Shown here piece by piece: positions 1-8,374 of a stretch of 64,000 bases of DNA (position 1 is its first letter; each line of letters starts with the position of its first letter). The DNA is from Fontivita pretiosa (GTDB taxonomy: Bacteria > Planctomycetota > Phycisphaerae > Tepidisphaerales > Tepidisphaeraceae), in NCBI RefSeq assembly GCF_050410795.1, contig NZ_CP191258.1, forward strand, positions 1,488,001 to 1,552,000. Direction: 5' to 3'. A program made the position numbers and the translations under genes. The notes under the pieces are model-generated. The model did not search any database. It was given only the letters and a program-made list of their open reading frames with translations, and had not been told where the DNA came from.

Positions 1-663
1 GGGATAGATGATGTCTACATTGGGAATCTGCTCGCGTTCGTCGGCATAACTCAACAGGTCGATGCCGGCACCCCCATCCATCGTGTCCTGGCCCACGCCG
101 CCGATGATGGTGTCATCGCCGGCATCGCCGCTCAGCACATCGCCATTCATCAACTGCGGATTGGTGTCCGGTTGCTCGCTATTTCCACCCCCATCAAGGC
201 GATCGTTGCCGTCGCCGCCGGAGATCGTGTCTTGCCCACCGGTCTCATCGTTCAATTCGTCACCCGCGGCCTCTGACGTGTCGTCGCCGCGCAGGTCATC
301 GTTACCCGTTCCGCCGGTGATCGAATCGTCCCCGGGTCCGCCGTAAACGGTGGTATTGCCATTTCCCGCGGTAACCGTGTCATTCCCGCCGCCGGCAACG
401 ATCGTGGCCGGAACAGTGATGTTCGACGCGATGGTGATGCTGTCGTCGCCACCGGTGCCGTTGATCCGGATCGCGGTGATCTGGTTGGCCGGGTATTGGG
501 CATTAAACCCTTCGGGGCTGATGGTGACGGTATAGGTGGTAGCGTCGCGGATGATATTGAAGGTGGCGGTGGAGGGTGTGCTGTTGAGCGTCAGCACTCC
601 ATTGATGACCGACGCGGTAAGCAGATACCGGCTTTCAAGCGGATCGATGAAGGACGAGGACAT
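1..663 (-). CDS. RTX-like calcium-binding repeat protein, partial (C-terminus outside window)
   Basis: The reading frame is open from an ATG at 663 to the window edge, giving 221 residues with no stop. The N-terminus reads MSSSFIDPLESRYLLTASV, which contains the LEXRxLL motif common near the start of large planctomycete surface or secreted proteins. From about residue 75 come glycine/aspartate-rich nonapeptides of the GGxGxDxxx type, for example GGGNDTVTAG, GGPGDDSITGG, GGDGNDRLDGG and GGAGIDLLSY. In the haemolysin/RTX family these form a calcium-binding beta roll. An AGGAG lies about ten bases before the ATG. Export through a surface or type I-like route is inferred from family habit. The missing C-terminus means any catalytic domain is unseen. 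Confidence 0.85.
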   Translation of the reverse strand, partial: MSSSFIDPLESRYLLTASVINGVLTLNSTPSTATFNIIRDATTYTVTISPEGFNAQYPANQITAIRINGTGGDDSITIASNITVPATIVAGGGNDTVTAGNGNTTVYGGPGDDSITGGTGNDDLRGDDTSEAAGDELNDETGGQDTISGGDGNDRLDGGGNSEQPDTNPQLMNGDVLSGDAGDDTIIGGVGQDTMDGGAGIDLLSYADEREQIPNVDIIYP

Positions 664-1035
664 CGTTGCAGTACTCCTGGTGCAGGTGGTGGTCTTGGCC
701 CGGTGCCGGACTGCGCCGCGGGCGCACGGCCCATCGCTCGGAGGCTGGCCAGGGCGTTGAGCGGCCGGCCGGAACTCCGCCGGTCCAGGCCGGCGCGTCG
801 CAGGCGCGTAACTATCGGATTCTAACCGAGCCTGTCAACCAACCGCGCCTCGCCTGCCCCTCTCGCGACAAGCCCTGCGGCCAACCCGTCCAGCCGCAGG
901 CGACAGCGCACCGCGCGCCCGAGCACCTGACCGCTTCCGGTGCTAGAGTCTCCGCCCCGACCGTTCCGATTTCGCTTTTCCGGAAGAATTGGGCCGGTTT
1001 TGTGCAAAATCCGGCCAGCCCCCCAGCCCCGGCCA
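664..1035. other. intergenic region upstream of the RTX-like gene
   Basis: About 370 bases with no convincing gene. It separates the start of the minus-strand RTX-like gene from the end of the GNAT gene, so it must hold the RTX promoter on the minus strand. I see no clear -35/-10 pair. A GGCCGGTTTTGTGCAAAATCCGGCC stretch near 992-1016 can fold loosely, but it lacks a T run. Short ORFs here have no recognisable content. Confidence 0.4.
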
Positions 1036-1986
1036 TCACCCCTTCAGGGGCTTTTTCAGCAAGGCGAACCGCCGGATCGTCCTGAAGCCGGCGGCGGTAT
1101 ACAGCCGCCCGGCGGTCGTGTCGTCGGACCAGAGGAACCACGCCGCCCGGAACCCCGCCAGCCGCTGCGCCTCCAGCGTCCGATACATCAGGATGTGCCC
1201 CAGCCCCCGGCCCCGCTCGCTGCCCGCCACCCCAATCGGGCCAAATCGCTCATTTTCGTAATGCGAATACCCCACAACCCGGCCAGATTGACGCTCGTAA
1301 GCGACCATCAGCCGATCGGCACGATCCCCCAGCGTAATCTGCGTCATGGTCTGTCGGCAGACTCGAACCCAGTCGCCGGCAAACTCGCGGGCGGCAAAAT
1401 CCAGCAGTGGCAAGGTCAATTCCGCGCAGTAAGGCTCCACCGCCACCCCCGCCGATTGCAGCGCCGCCTCCCGCTGCCTGACCCACTGCGGAACCTGAAA
1501 GTTCCACAGGTCGATCTGCATCGCGATCGGACGATAGACCTCCTGATATCCGTGCTTGAGCAGGAACCGCAGCCCCGACTCATACGCCGCCACATCCACC
1601 CCGCAGATGAAATATCCCGGGGCATACGGCGAGACCATGACCAGCGTCCGGCCCTGCGAACGCAGGTAGTTCTCAGCCAGCTCCAGCATCGCCGAGCCGA
1701 TCCCCCGGCGCTGATGCGCCGGCAGCACGCCCAGGAGCGTGATGTAGCCGCGGTCGGCATCGGGTGGCGCGTTCTCCAGCGGCACCTGCCGCGCGATCGC
1801 CAGGCAAAAGCCCACGATTTCATCCCCGACCTGGGCCACGATCGCCCCTTCGGCCCGGAAATTCGAATCCAGCAACACCTGCCTGACGAACCGCGATTCA
1901 GAGATCGGATCCACCGGCATCGCCGCGGCCAGGACTCGAACTACACCAGACAGATCAGCCGGCTGAAACGGACGCAACTCTGCCAT
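1036..1986 (-). CDS. tandem GNAT-family N-acetyltransferase
   Basis: A 316-residue protein starting at MAELRPF. A longer frame begins with GTG at 2046, but its extra residues look non-coding. Two acetyl-CoA-binding motifs are visible: ITLLGVLPAHQRRGIGSAM at about residues 82-100 and VAGSERGRGLGHILM at about 253-267. The protein is therefore two GNAT domains in one chain, with a shorter linker around 155-200. Such double-GNAT proteins acetylate small molecules or proteins, and often only one half is active. The substrate cannot be told from sequence. It stands alone, with RTX downstream and lipA upstream on the same strand. Confidence 0.85.
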   Translation of the reverse strand: MAELRPFQPADLSGVVRVLAAAMPVDPISESRFVRQVLLDSNFRAEGAIVAQVGDEIVGFCLAIARQVPLENAPPDADRGYITLLGVLPAHQRRGIGSAMLELAENYLRSQGRTLVMVSPYAPGYFICGVDVAAYESGLRFLLKHGYQEVYRPIAMQIDLWNFQVPQWVRQREAALQSAGVAVEPYCAELTLPLLDFAAREFAGDWVRVCRQTMTQITLGDRADRLMVAYERQSGRVVGYSHYENERFGPIGVAGSERGRGLGHILMYRTLEAQRLAGFRAAWFLWSDDTTAGRLYTAAGFRTIRRFALLKKPLKG

Positions 1987-2198
1987 GACGTTCATCAACA
2001 GACACTGTAAGTCGCACAGTGCCCCATGACCAGAAGCATGCTGCACATCCTCGCCTTTGTGGAATAGGACGACATGTCACGGGCGTCGCGACCTTACGAT
2101 GAGCACTCGCGCGAGATGCCCGCAATTCGCTACAGAACAGTGTCACCGTCCATTTCGAACATGGAACATGGCTGCCCAGGTTCGGCGCCGCGTCCTGC

Positions 2199-3113
2199 TC
2201 ACAAACCACCGGCACGCGACAGAACCTGCTTCTCGGCGTGATAGGAGCTGCGTACCAGCGGGCCGGATTCGACGTGTCGCAGGCCCTTGGCCTCGCCGCG
2301 CAGCTTCCAGGCGCGAAATTCGTCGGGATGCACCCAGCGCTCGACCGGCAGGTGTTTGGGCGTCGGCTGAAGGTATTGCCCCAGCGTGAGGATCTCGCAA
2401 CCGATCGACACCAGATCGTCGATCACCGCATCGATCTCATGATCCATCTCGCCCAGACCAAGCATCATGCCCGTCTTGGTCACCAGCCCCTGATCGCGCG
2501 CGATCTGAAGAAGCCTGAGGCTGCGACGGTACTTGGCCTGCGGGCGCACGCGGGGATACAGCCGCGGCACCGTCTCGACGTTGTGGTTCAGGATTTCGGG
2601 CCGCTCATCCAGCACGAGCTGAAGCGCCGCCCAGTTCCCGCAGAAATCGGGGATCAGCACCTCGACGCTGGTGCCGGGGGACCGAAGACGAATCTGACGA
2701 ATGGTCTGCGCCCAGACCGCCGCCCCGCCGTCGGGAAGCTCGTCGCGATTGACGCTGGTGATCACCACATGCCCCAAGCCCATCAGCGCCACCGCCTCTC
2801 CCACGCGGCGTGGCTCGTCCAGATCCAGCGTCGGAGGTCGTCCGGTGGCGATGTGACAAAATCCGCACGATCGCGTACAAACGTCGCCCAGGATCATCAG
2901 CGTGGCCGTGCCGGCGCTCCAGCACTCGCCCAGGTTCGGGCACTTGGCGCTCTGGCAGACGGTGTGCAGGCGATGATCCTCTACAAGCCGCTTGAGCCGT
3001 GCGTATCCCTCGCCGCCGGGCATCTTCATCTTCAGCCATGCGGGCTTGGGCGCATACGATGATCGGCTGGCGGAAGACTCGGGCAGAATCAGGTGGCTGA
3101 GGGGAACACTCAT
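2199..3113 (-). CDS. lipA: lipoyl synthase
   Basis: Radical SAM enzyme that inserts two sulfurs into protein-bound octanoyl groups to make lipoyl cofactor for 2-oxoacid dehydrogenases and the glycine cleavage H protein. The 304-residue length is normal. Both iron-sulfur sites are complete: the auxiliary cluster cysteines C53, C58 and C64 (CX4CX5C), and the radical SAM cysteines C79, C83 and C86 (CX3CX2C). The C-terminal RSSYHAE motif, whose serine ligates the auxiliary cluster, is present near residue 288. No lipB is adjacent. The gene faces away from the 2-hydroxyacid dehydrogenase, with 33 bases between the two starts. Confidence 0.97.
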   Translation of the reverse strand: MSVPLSHLILPESSASRSSYAPKPAWLKMKMPGGEGYARLKRLVEDHRLHTVCQSAKCPNLGECWSAGTATLMILGDVCTRSCGFCHIATGRPPTLDLDEPRRVGEAVALMGLGHVVITSVNRDELPDGGAAVWAQTIRQIRLRSPGTSVEVLIPDFCGNWAALQLVLDERPEILNHNVETVPRLYPRVRPQAKYRRSLRLLQIARDQGLVTKTGMMLGLGEMDHEIDAVIDDLVSIGCEILTLGQYLQPTPKHLPVERWVHPDEFRAWKLRGEAKGLRHVESGPLVRSSYHAEKQVLSRAGGL

Positions 3114-3146
3114 ACGGGTAGCTGAGGCATTCTAGGATTCACGACC

Positions 3147-4151
3147 ATGGCGAGCAAACCCACCGTGCTGCTGCTGCTGCCGGAACAGATCGCCCGGCAG
3201 ATGTTCCGACCTGAACAGTTGAAACGATTATCCGAAATCGCCGAGGTTGTCGGACCCTGCATGCCCGATCAGGGCACGCCGGTGCTCCAGGCCATGAGCA
3301 GGGCCGAAGTGATCATCACCGGCTGGCGCACGCCGATGTTCACGCCCGAGCGGCTTACCCTGGCGCCGCGACTGAAGCTGATCGCGCACAGCGCCGGCTC
3401 GGTCAAGCCGATCGTCTGTGATGCCGTGTTCGATCGCGGCATTCGCGTGACCACCGCCGCCGCCGGCAACGCCCATCCCGTCGCCCAGGTCACCATCGCC
3501 TGGATGATCTCGCTTTTGAAACAGATGCCATGGATCGCCCAGGCCTATGCCCGCGACGACCGCGAGGAATACCTTCGCCGAAAGGCGCTGTGCCGCGAGC
3601 TGATGGACATCAGCGTCGGAATCGTCGGCGCCTCGCGCGTCGGGCGGGAGGTGCTGCGGCTGCTGCGGCAGTTTCCACGCCTGACCATCCGTCTGTATGA
3701 CCCGTACCTCACACCCGAGCAGGCACGGGCGCTGGGCGCCGAGTTGTGTTCGCTGGAGCAGGTTTGTCGCTGCCAGGTCGTCTCGATCCACGCGCCGAAT
3801 CTGCCCTCGACCCGGCACATGTTCAACGCGCAGACCCTTGCGCTGCTGCCGGATCATGCCGTGCTGATCAACACCGCGCGCGGCGCGCTGATCGACGAGG
3901 CGGCGCTGGTCGCCGAGCTGCATCGCCGCCCGCTTTACGTCGCCCTGGACGTGACCGACCCCGAGCCGCCGCTGCCCGACTCGCCGCTGCGCAGCGCCCC
4001 GAACCTGGTCCTGACCCCCCACATCGCAGGCGCCCTCTCTCAGGGGCGATTTGAAATGGGCCAGATCGCCATTGATGAAACCATGCGCTTTCTGCGCGGC
4101 CAGCCACTGGAGCATGAGGTCACGCGCGCGATGTTGCCCACGCAGGCATAG
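3147..4151 (+). CDS. D-isomer-specific 2-hydroxyacid dehydrogenase family protein
   Basis: NAD-dependent oxidoreductase of 334 residues related to D-3-phosphoglycerate and glyoxylate/hydroxypyruvate dehydrogenases. The Rossmann motif is VGIVGASRVGREVL at about 157-170, so the usual GxGxxG is altered to GASRVG. The family signatures follow in order: INTARGALIDEAAL (catalytic Arg), ALDVTDPEPP (Glu) and LTPHIAGA (catalytic His). There is no C-terminal ACT domain, so it is not a full-length SerA. The substrate is unknown. In planctomycetes this subfamily often accompanies sugar-acid catabolism, but no such genes are next to it here. Confidence 0.88.
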   Translation: MASKPTVLLLLPEQIARQMFRPEQLKRLSEIAEVVGPCMPDQGTPVLQAMSRAEVIITGWRTPMFTPERLTLAPRLKLIAHSAGSVKPIVCDAVFDRGIRVTTAAAGNAHPVAQVTIAWMISLLKQMPWIAQAYARDDREEYLRRKALCRELMDISVGIVGASRVGREVLRLLRQFPRLTIRLYDPYLTPEQARALGAELCSLEQVCRCQVVSIHAPNLPSTRHMFNAQTLALLPDHAVLINTARGALIDEAALVAELHRRPLYVALDVTDPEPPLPDSPLRSAPNLVLTPHIAGALSQGRFEMGQIAIDETMRFLRGQPLEHEVTRAMLPTQA

Positions 4152-4269
4152 TGGCAGCAGACCAATGAGCTGTCAGTGCGCATCTTCGAGGCAAACAATT
4201 GCCTCGGCGGCAAGGTGATCCCCTCCCCCATCTCCCCTTCCGGCCCTTTCCCGGTTACTCTACCGGCCA

Positions 4270-5118
4270 ATGCCAGTGCGCATCCTCGCCCTTGGTGATA
4301 TTGTCGGCCGGCCCGGACGGCAGGTGGTGCAGCAGAAGCTGCCCCTGCTGGTGCGACAGCGACAGGTGGACCTGGTCGTGGCTAACGCGGAGAACATCGC
4401 CGGCGGAAGCGGCATCACGCCGAATCTGTTCAACAAGCTCCGCAGCTACGGCGTGGACGTGGTCACGCTCGGAGACCACATCTACAAACGCATGGACATC
4501 GTGCCTACGCTCCAGAACTCCGAGCGGATCGTCCGCCCGGCCAACCTCTCCTCCAGCGCCGTCGGACGTCCGTTCACGGTGGTCACGACCAACAACGGCG
4601 TGCCGGTGGGAATCTTCTGCGTGCTGGGACGAATCTACATGAACCTGCCCTGCGACGATCCGTTCGCCGCCGCCAACCGCGTCCTCGAACAGATCCCCCT
4701 GGGCGTGCGCGTGTGCGTGTGCGATGTGCACGCCGAGGCCTCCAGCGAAAAAGTCGCCATGGGACACTGGCTGGATGGACGCGTCAGCTTCATCTTCGGA
4801 ACCCATACCCACATCCCCACCGCCGACGCCAAAATCCTGCCCGGCGGCAGCGCGTTCCAGGCGGATCTGGGCATGTGCGGGCCTTACGATTCAGTGCTGG
4901 GCCGACGCAAGGACCGCGTCCTGAAGTACATGACCACCAACATGCCTCACCCCTTCGAGGTGGCCACCGGCGACGTGCGAATGTGCGGCGCGCTGGCGGA
5001 GATCGACCCGGAGACCGGCCGCGCTATCTCCATCGAACGCATCGAAGTCAGGGGTGACAACGCCGATCAGGCCTACGACGCCGACGACGCACGGCATCCT
5101 CCTGCGGCAGGCGACTGA
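4270..5118 (+). CDS. YmdB-type metallophosphoesterase (TIGR00282 family)
   Basis: A 282-residue di-metal phosphoesterase. In other bacteria YmdB hydrolyses 2',3'-cyclic nucleotides and affects biofilm and sporulation programmes. Visible ligand motifs are ALGDIVG (D10), ANAEN (E41, N42), LGDH (D69, H70), CDVHAEASSEK and GTHTHIPTAD. The usual LGNH motif appears here as LGDH, a possible Asn-to-Asp change at a metal ligand. The last ~20 residues (rich in Asp/Ala) extend beyond the family core and overlap the end of the convergent BtpA-family gene by 46 bases. Confidence 0.88.
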   Translation: MPVRILALGDIVGRPGRQVVQQKLPLLVRQRQVDLVVANAENIAGGSGITPNLFNKLRSYGVDVVTLGDHIYKRMDIVPTLQNSERIVRPANLSSSAVGRPFTVVTTNNGVPVGIFCVLGRIYMNLPCDDPFAAANRVLEQIPLGVRVCVCDVHAEASSEKVAMGHWLDGRVSFIFGTHTHIPTADAKILPGGSAFQADLGMCGPYDSVLGRRKDRVLKYMTTNMPHPFEVATGDVRMCGALAEIDPETGRAISIERIEVRGDNADQAYDADDARHPPAAGD

Positions 5119-5957
5119 AGCGACAACGCCCTCGACGACTTGACGGCACGCATGAACTGTCGCACACGGTCGGCGTCCACCGGGTTGCTCGCGATCCCTT
5201 CACGCTTGAACCATGTGCCCACAATGAAACCGTCGCAGTGCTCCCACAGATCCGACACGTTGTTGAGGCTCACGCCGCTGCCCACCAGCACCGGCGTGGC
5301 CTTCGCCGCCGCCTTCACCCGCGCCGCCTGCGAGGGATCCGTCGGCTTGCCCGTGCCGGCGCCGCTGACGATCAGCGCATCGGCCAGACCCCGCTCGATC
5401 GTATCCTGCACTTCATCCTCGATCGCCCGCGGCGCCAGCGGGGCCGAATGCTTCACGTCCACGTCGGCCAGGATCCTGATGCTGGATGCACCGAGCATCG
5501 CGCGGTCCCGCAGCAGTTGATGAGCTATCCCCTGGATGATGCCCTGATCGGTGACCCGCGCGCCACACAGGACGTTGACGCGGATGAAGTCGGCGGCGAT
5601 CGCGTGCGCGACCGCCAGCGCGCTTCGCCCGTCGTTTCGCAGCACGTTGATCCCCAGCGGCACGCGATCAAAACGCTTGCGCAGCTCGCAGGCAAGCGCC
5701 GTCATCTGTGCCACGACGTGCGCCGGCACGCGGTCGGGGTAGAACGGCACGTCCCCGAAGTTCTCGATCATCAAACCGTCCACACCGCCCGATACCAGCG
5801 CTTCGGCGTCGCGCATCAGCCGGTCACGGATCGCATCCACGCCTGCCTGATACCGCGGCGAGCCCGGCAGCGGCAGCAGGTGCAGCATTCCGATCACCGG
5901 CCTGCACACCCCCGACCACGATGGATGCAGACTCGACATCAGCTCATGCGATCCCAT
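5073..5957 (-). CDS. BtpA/SgcQ family protein
   Basis: About 294 residues with a TIM-barrel-like pattern. BtpA is known as a factor for photosystem I stability in cyanobacteria. Homologues are widespread in non-photosynthetic bacteria and archaea, where the function is unclear and nucleoside- or sugar-related chemistry has been suggested. Family features seen here are VIGMLHLLPLPGSP near the N-terminus, GGVDGLMIENFGDVPF, FIRVNVLCGARVTDQG and VSGAGTGKPTD. The start is uncertain: a GTG at 5960 and ATGs at 5957 and 5939 are all possible, and none has a strong ribosome-binding site. The 3' end overlaps the YmdB gene tail by tail. Confidence 0.85.
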   Translation of the reverse strand: MGSHELMSSLHPSWSGVCRPVIGMLHLLPLPGSPRYQAGVDAIRDRLMRDAEALVSGGVDGLMIENFGDVPFYPDRVPAHVVAQMTALACELRKRFDRVPLGINVLRNDGRSALAVAHAIAADFIRVNVLCGARVTDQGIIQGIAHQLLRDRAMLGASSIRILADVDVKHSAPLAPRAIEDEVQDTIERGLADALIVSGAGTGKPTDPSQAARVKAAAKATPVLVGSGVSLNNVSDLWEHCDGFIVGTWFKREGIASNPVDADRVRQFMRAVKSSRALSLQSPAAGGCRASSAS

Positions 5958-5984
5958 CACGCCGCGACCGCTGCCATCCCACGC

Positions 5985-6323
5985 CTACGGCAACAGCCCC
6001 GGTGGCAGACCAAGCTCCCCGGCCACTTTCGCCATTTCCTCCTTGACCATCGCGGCGGCCTTGACCTGCGCCGCGTTGATCGCGGCCACGATCAGGTCCT
6101 CCAGCATCTCCGTGTCGTTCACGTCCACCTTGCTCTTGTCGATGCGGACTTTCACGACCTCCAGCCGCCCGTTCACCACCGCCGTCACCATCCCCCCTCC
6201 CGCGTCGGCGCTGACCTGCCGCCGCGCTAGCTCCTCCTGCATCTGCTGCATCTTTTCCTGCATCTGGCGCGCCTTGGCCATGAGCTGCGGAAGGTTGGCC
6301 AGGTTCTTAAGCTGATCGAACAT
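5985..6323 (-). CDS. ybaB: YbaB/EbfC-family nucleoid-associated protein
   Basis: A 112-residue DNA-binding protein of the YbaB/EbfC family, which forms tweezer-like dimers on DNA. Matching features are the N-terminal glutamine- and methionine-rich helix (QLMAKARQMQEKMQQMQEEL), then GGGMVTAVVNGRLEVVKVRIDKS, and a C-terminal helix. The gene starts four bases after the dnaX stop codon, reproducing the conserved dnaX-ybaB gene pair. Co-transcription with dnaX is very likely. In many bacteria recR follows; here it does not, and the next gene encodes the BtpA-family protein. Confidence 0.95.
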   Translation of the reverse strand: MFDQLKNLANLPQLMAKARQMQEKMQQMQEELARRQVSADAGGGMVTAVVNGRLEVVKVRIDKSKVDVNDTEMLEDLIVAAINAAQVKAAAMVKEEMAKVAGELGLPPGLLP

Positions 6324-6327
6324 GTTT

Positions 6328-8238
6328 CTACTCGACTTTCACGATTTCCCCGCCGAGCATATCCATCACGGCGCGGATCAGCTCGTCGCTGCGGAGCTGC
6401 TGGCGCAGTTCTTCGGTGATCTTGACGGTCGGCTCGAGCGGCGCGGGCGGCGGCGCGGGCGTGTACCGCGCCACCTGCCGCCGCGGCATGGCCGGCGATG
6501 ACGCGGCGACGGGCGGCTCATCGCGCTGCCGGGCGGGCGCGGCTTCCGCCTCGCCGCCCACCTCGAACTTCACCCCCACCTTCTGCTTCAGAAGTTCACT
6601 GAGCGCATCGCGGATCACGTCCTTCTTGCCGTTGCGATCCAGCATCCGCACCGCCGGCTCGTGCCCCGGCGGATAGCGCACGATCGCCAGCCCGTCCTCG
6701 ATCCCCGCCAGCGTCGCGTCCTTCAGCAGGGCCGTCAACCCCGGCCCCTTCGACGCCAGCAGCGCAATCAGCCGCTTCCACAGGCTCGACAGATCGGGCG
6801 GCTGTTCCGCTGACGAAACGTCCGGTTCCGTCGCCGCATCCGGCGATTGCGCCGCCGCGTCCGCAGCCGATTGCTGTTGCCGGAGCAGTTCACTCAATGA
6901 AGGCCCGGACGGATTCCACACCTTGCCCACCGCCGGCAGGGCATCGTCGTCTTCGTCGTCGCTGCCCGAATCCGCCGCCGCTTGCGGGGCGATCTGCTGC
7001 CGGCCGGGCGTGTGGCCTGCTGGCTGGGAAGGGATCTGGTCCTGGCTCAGGGCTGGCTCAAACTTTTTTTTTTGCCCCGCCGGCGCGGCGACGGATCCTG
7101 ATCCATCCACGCGGCGGAGCAGCTCCTGCACGCTGGTGAACTGCTCGGCCAGCGCCAGCCGAACCAGTGTGGCATCGAGCAGCGCCCGCCCGGCCTGCGA
7201 GGCCCGCAGGTGTCGTCTCAGCTCCTCGAGAATCGCGATGTCCTGCGTAAGCACCTGCGGCTCGAAACGTTCGGCCTGGCGCGTCAGCTCCTCGATGGCT
7301 ATCCCGGCAACTTCCACGAGCTGTGAGCCGGGGCCACAGGTCCGCAGGATCAGCAGGTTCCGCAGGTGATCCGCCAGACTCACCACCAGCGTGTCGGGCG
7401 ACAGCCCGCGGCTGATCAGCTTCTCGGCCCCCTCCAGCACCGCCTTGACATCGCCCAGACCGATGCTCTGCACCAGCTCGTAAATCGCCTGTGCTCGCGG
7501 CATGCCCAGCGACTGTTCGATCAGCTCGACGCTGATCTGCTTTTCTCCGATGCTCAAGAGGCGATCCAGCAGCGACAGCGCATCCCGCATCGATCCGGCG
7601 CCCGCCTTGGCCACCAGCAGCAGCGCGTCCTCGCTGGCCTGGATACCTTCAGCGCGACAGATCTGCTTGAGGTGCTCGGCGATTTCCCGCGTGGGGATGT
7701 TGCGGAAGTCGAACCGCTGGCAACGGCTGAGGATCGTCGGCGGCACCTTCTCCGGCTCGGTGGTCGCCAGGATGAACTTCACGTGCTCCGGCGGCTCTTC
7801 CATCGTCTTCAGCAGCGCATTGAACGAGGCCTTGGAGAGCATGTGGACCTCGTCGATGATGAAAACTTTGAACCGCGAGTGAGCCGGGCGGTATTGCACG
7901 TTCTCGATGATCACTTCGCGGGTCTTGTCCACCTGGGTGTTGGACGCGGCGTCGATCTCGATCACGTCGATATCCTCGCCGCGCGCAATCGCCTCGCACG
8001 AGCTGCATTTCCCGCAGGGTTCGGTCGTGGCCGAGGCAGACTTCTGGCAATTCAGCGCCTTGGCCAGAATCCGGGCCATCGACGTCTTGCCCACGCCCCG
8101 CGTGCCGCAGAACAGATAGGCATGGGCGATGCGCCCCGTCTGAATCGCCCGTTTGAGCGTCTGCGCAACATGGCTCTGTCCGACGACCTCGTCGAATGTG
8201 TTCGATCGGTACTTGCGAGCCAGGACGATGTACGACAT
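6328..8238 (-). CDS. dnaX: DNA polymerase III subunits gamma and tau
   Basis: Clamp-loader ATPase of 636 residues, close to the length of E. coli tau. The AAA+ module contains Walker A GTRGVGKT at 45-52, a zinc site with C64, C75, C78 and C81, a DEVHMLS Walker B, and the sensor-1 LATTEPEKVP with arginine-finger region SRCQRFDF. Domain III extends to about residue 370. A proline/glutamine/acidic linker and a C-terminal domain of about 110 residues (polymerase and DnaB contact in tau) follow. An unbroken run of ten A residues encodes Q389-K390-K391-K392 at the end of domain III; see the separate slippery-site entry. Upstream is a divergent promoter region shared with the gene at 8375. Confidence 0.97.
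   Translation of the reverse strand: MSYIVLARKYRSNTFDEVVGQSHVAQTLKRAIQTGRIAHAYLFCGTRGVGKTSMARILAKALNCQKSASATTEPCGKCSSCEAIARGEDIDVIEIDAASNTQVDKTREVIIENVQYRPAHSRFKVFIIDEVHMLSKASFNALLKTMEEPPEHVKFILATTEPEKVPPTILSRCQRFDFRNIPTREIAEHLKQICRAEGIQASEDALLLVAKAGAGSMRDALSLLDRLLSIGEKQISVELIEQSLGMPRAQAIYELVQSIGLGDVKAVLEGAEKLISRGLSPDTLVVSLADHLRNLLILRTCGPGSQLVEVAGIAIEELTRQAERFEPQVLTQDIAILEELRRHLRASQAGRALLDATLVRLALAEQFTSVQELLRRVDGSGSVAAPAGQKKKFEPALSQDQIPSQPAGHTPGRQQIAPQAAADSGSDDEDDDALPAVGKVWNPSGPSLSELLRQQQSAADAAAQSPDAATEPDVSSAEQPPDLSSLWKRLIALLASKGPGLTALLKDATLAGIEDGLAIVRYPPGHEPAVRMLDRNGKKDVIRDALSELLKQKVGVKFEVGGEAEAAPARQRDEPPVAASSPAMPRRQVARYTPAPPPAPLEPTVKITEELRQQLRSDELIRAVMDMLGGEIVKVE
7058..7074 (-). promoter_or_regulatory. 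candidate dnaX frameshift / transcriptional slippage site (A10)
   Basis: On the coding strand the frame reads CAA AAA AAA AAG TTT GAG. The last seven bases of the A run plus G form A AAA AAG in the same phase as the E. coli dnaX slippery heptamer. A -1 shift reads GTT TGA, so translation stops one codon later at 7060-7058 and gives a product of about 393 residues ending after domain III. Adding one A by polymerase slippage (as known in Thermus dnaX) gives the same stop. Losing one A reaches a TGA after a few codons. Function is inferred from position, phase and immediate stops. Confidence 0.75.
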
Positions 8239-8374
8239 CTCCGGGGGCCTTGGTTTGCTGATGCCGCATTCTAGAACGTGTTACGCGCTTTTCCATGCCC
8301 CCGTGCCGGCTGGCGGCAGATACCCCCGATGGCGAGCTTAAGTCCCAGAATCACCCCGCCGATGAACTTGATGA

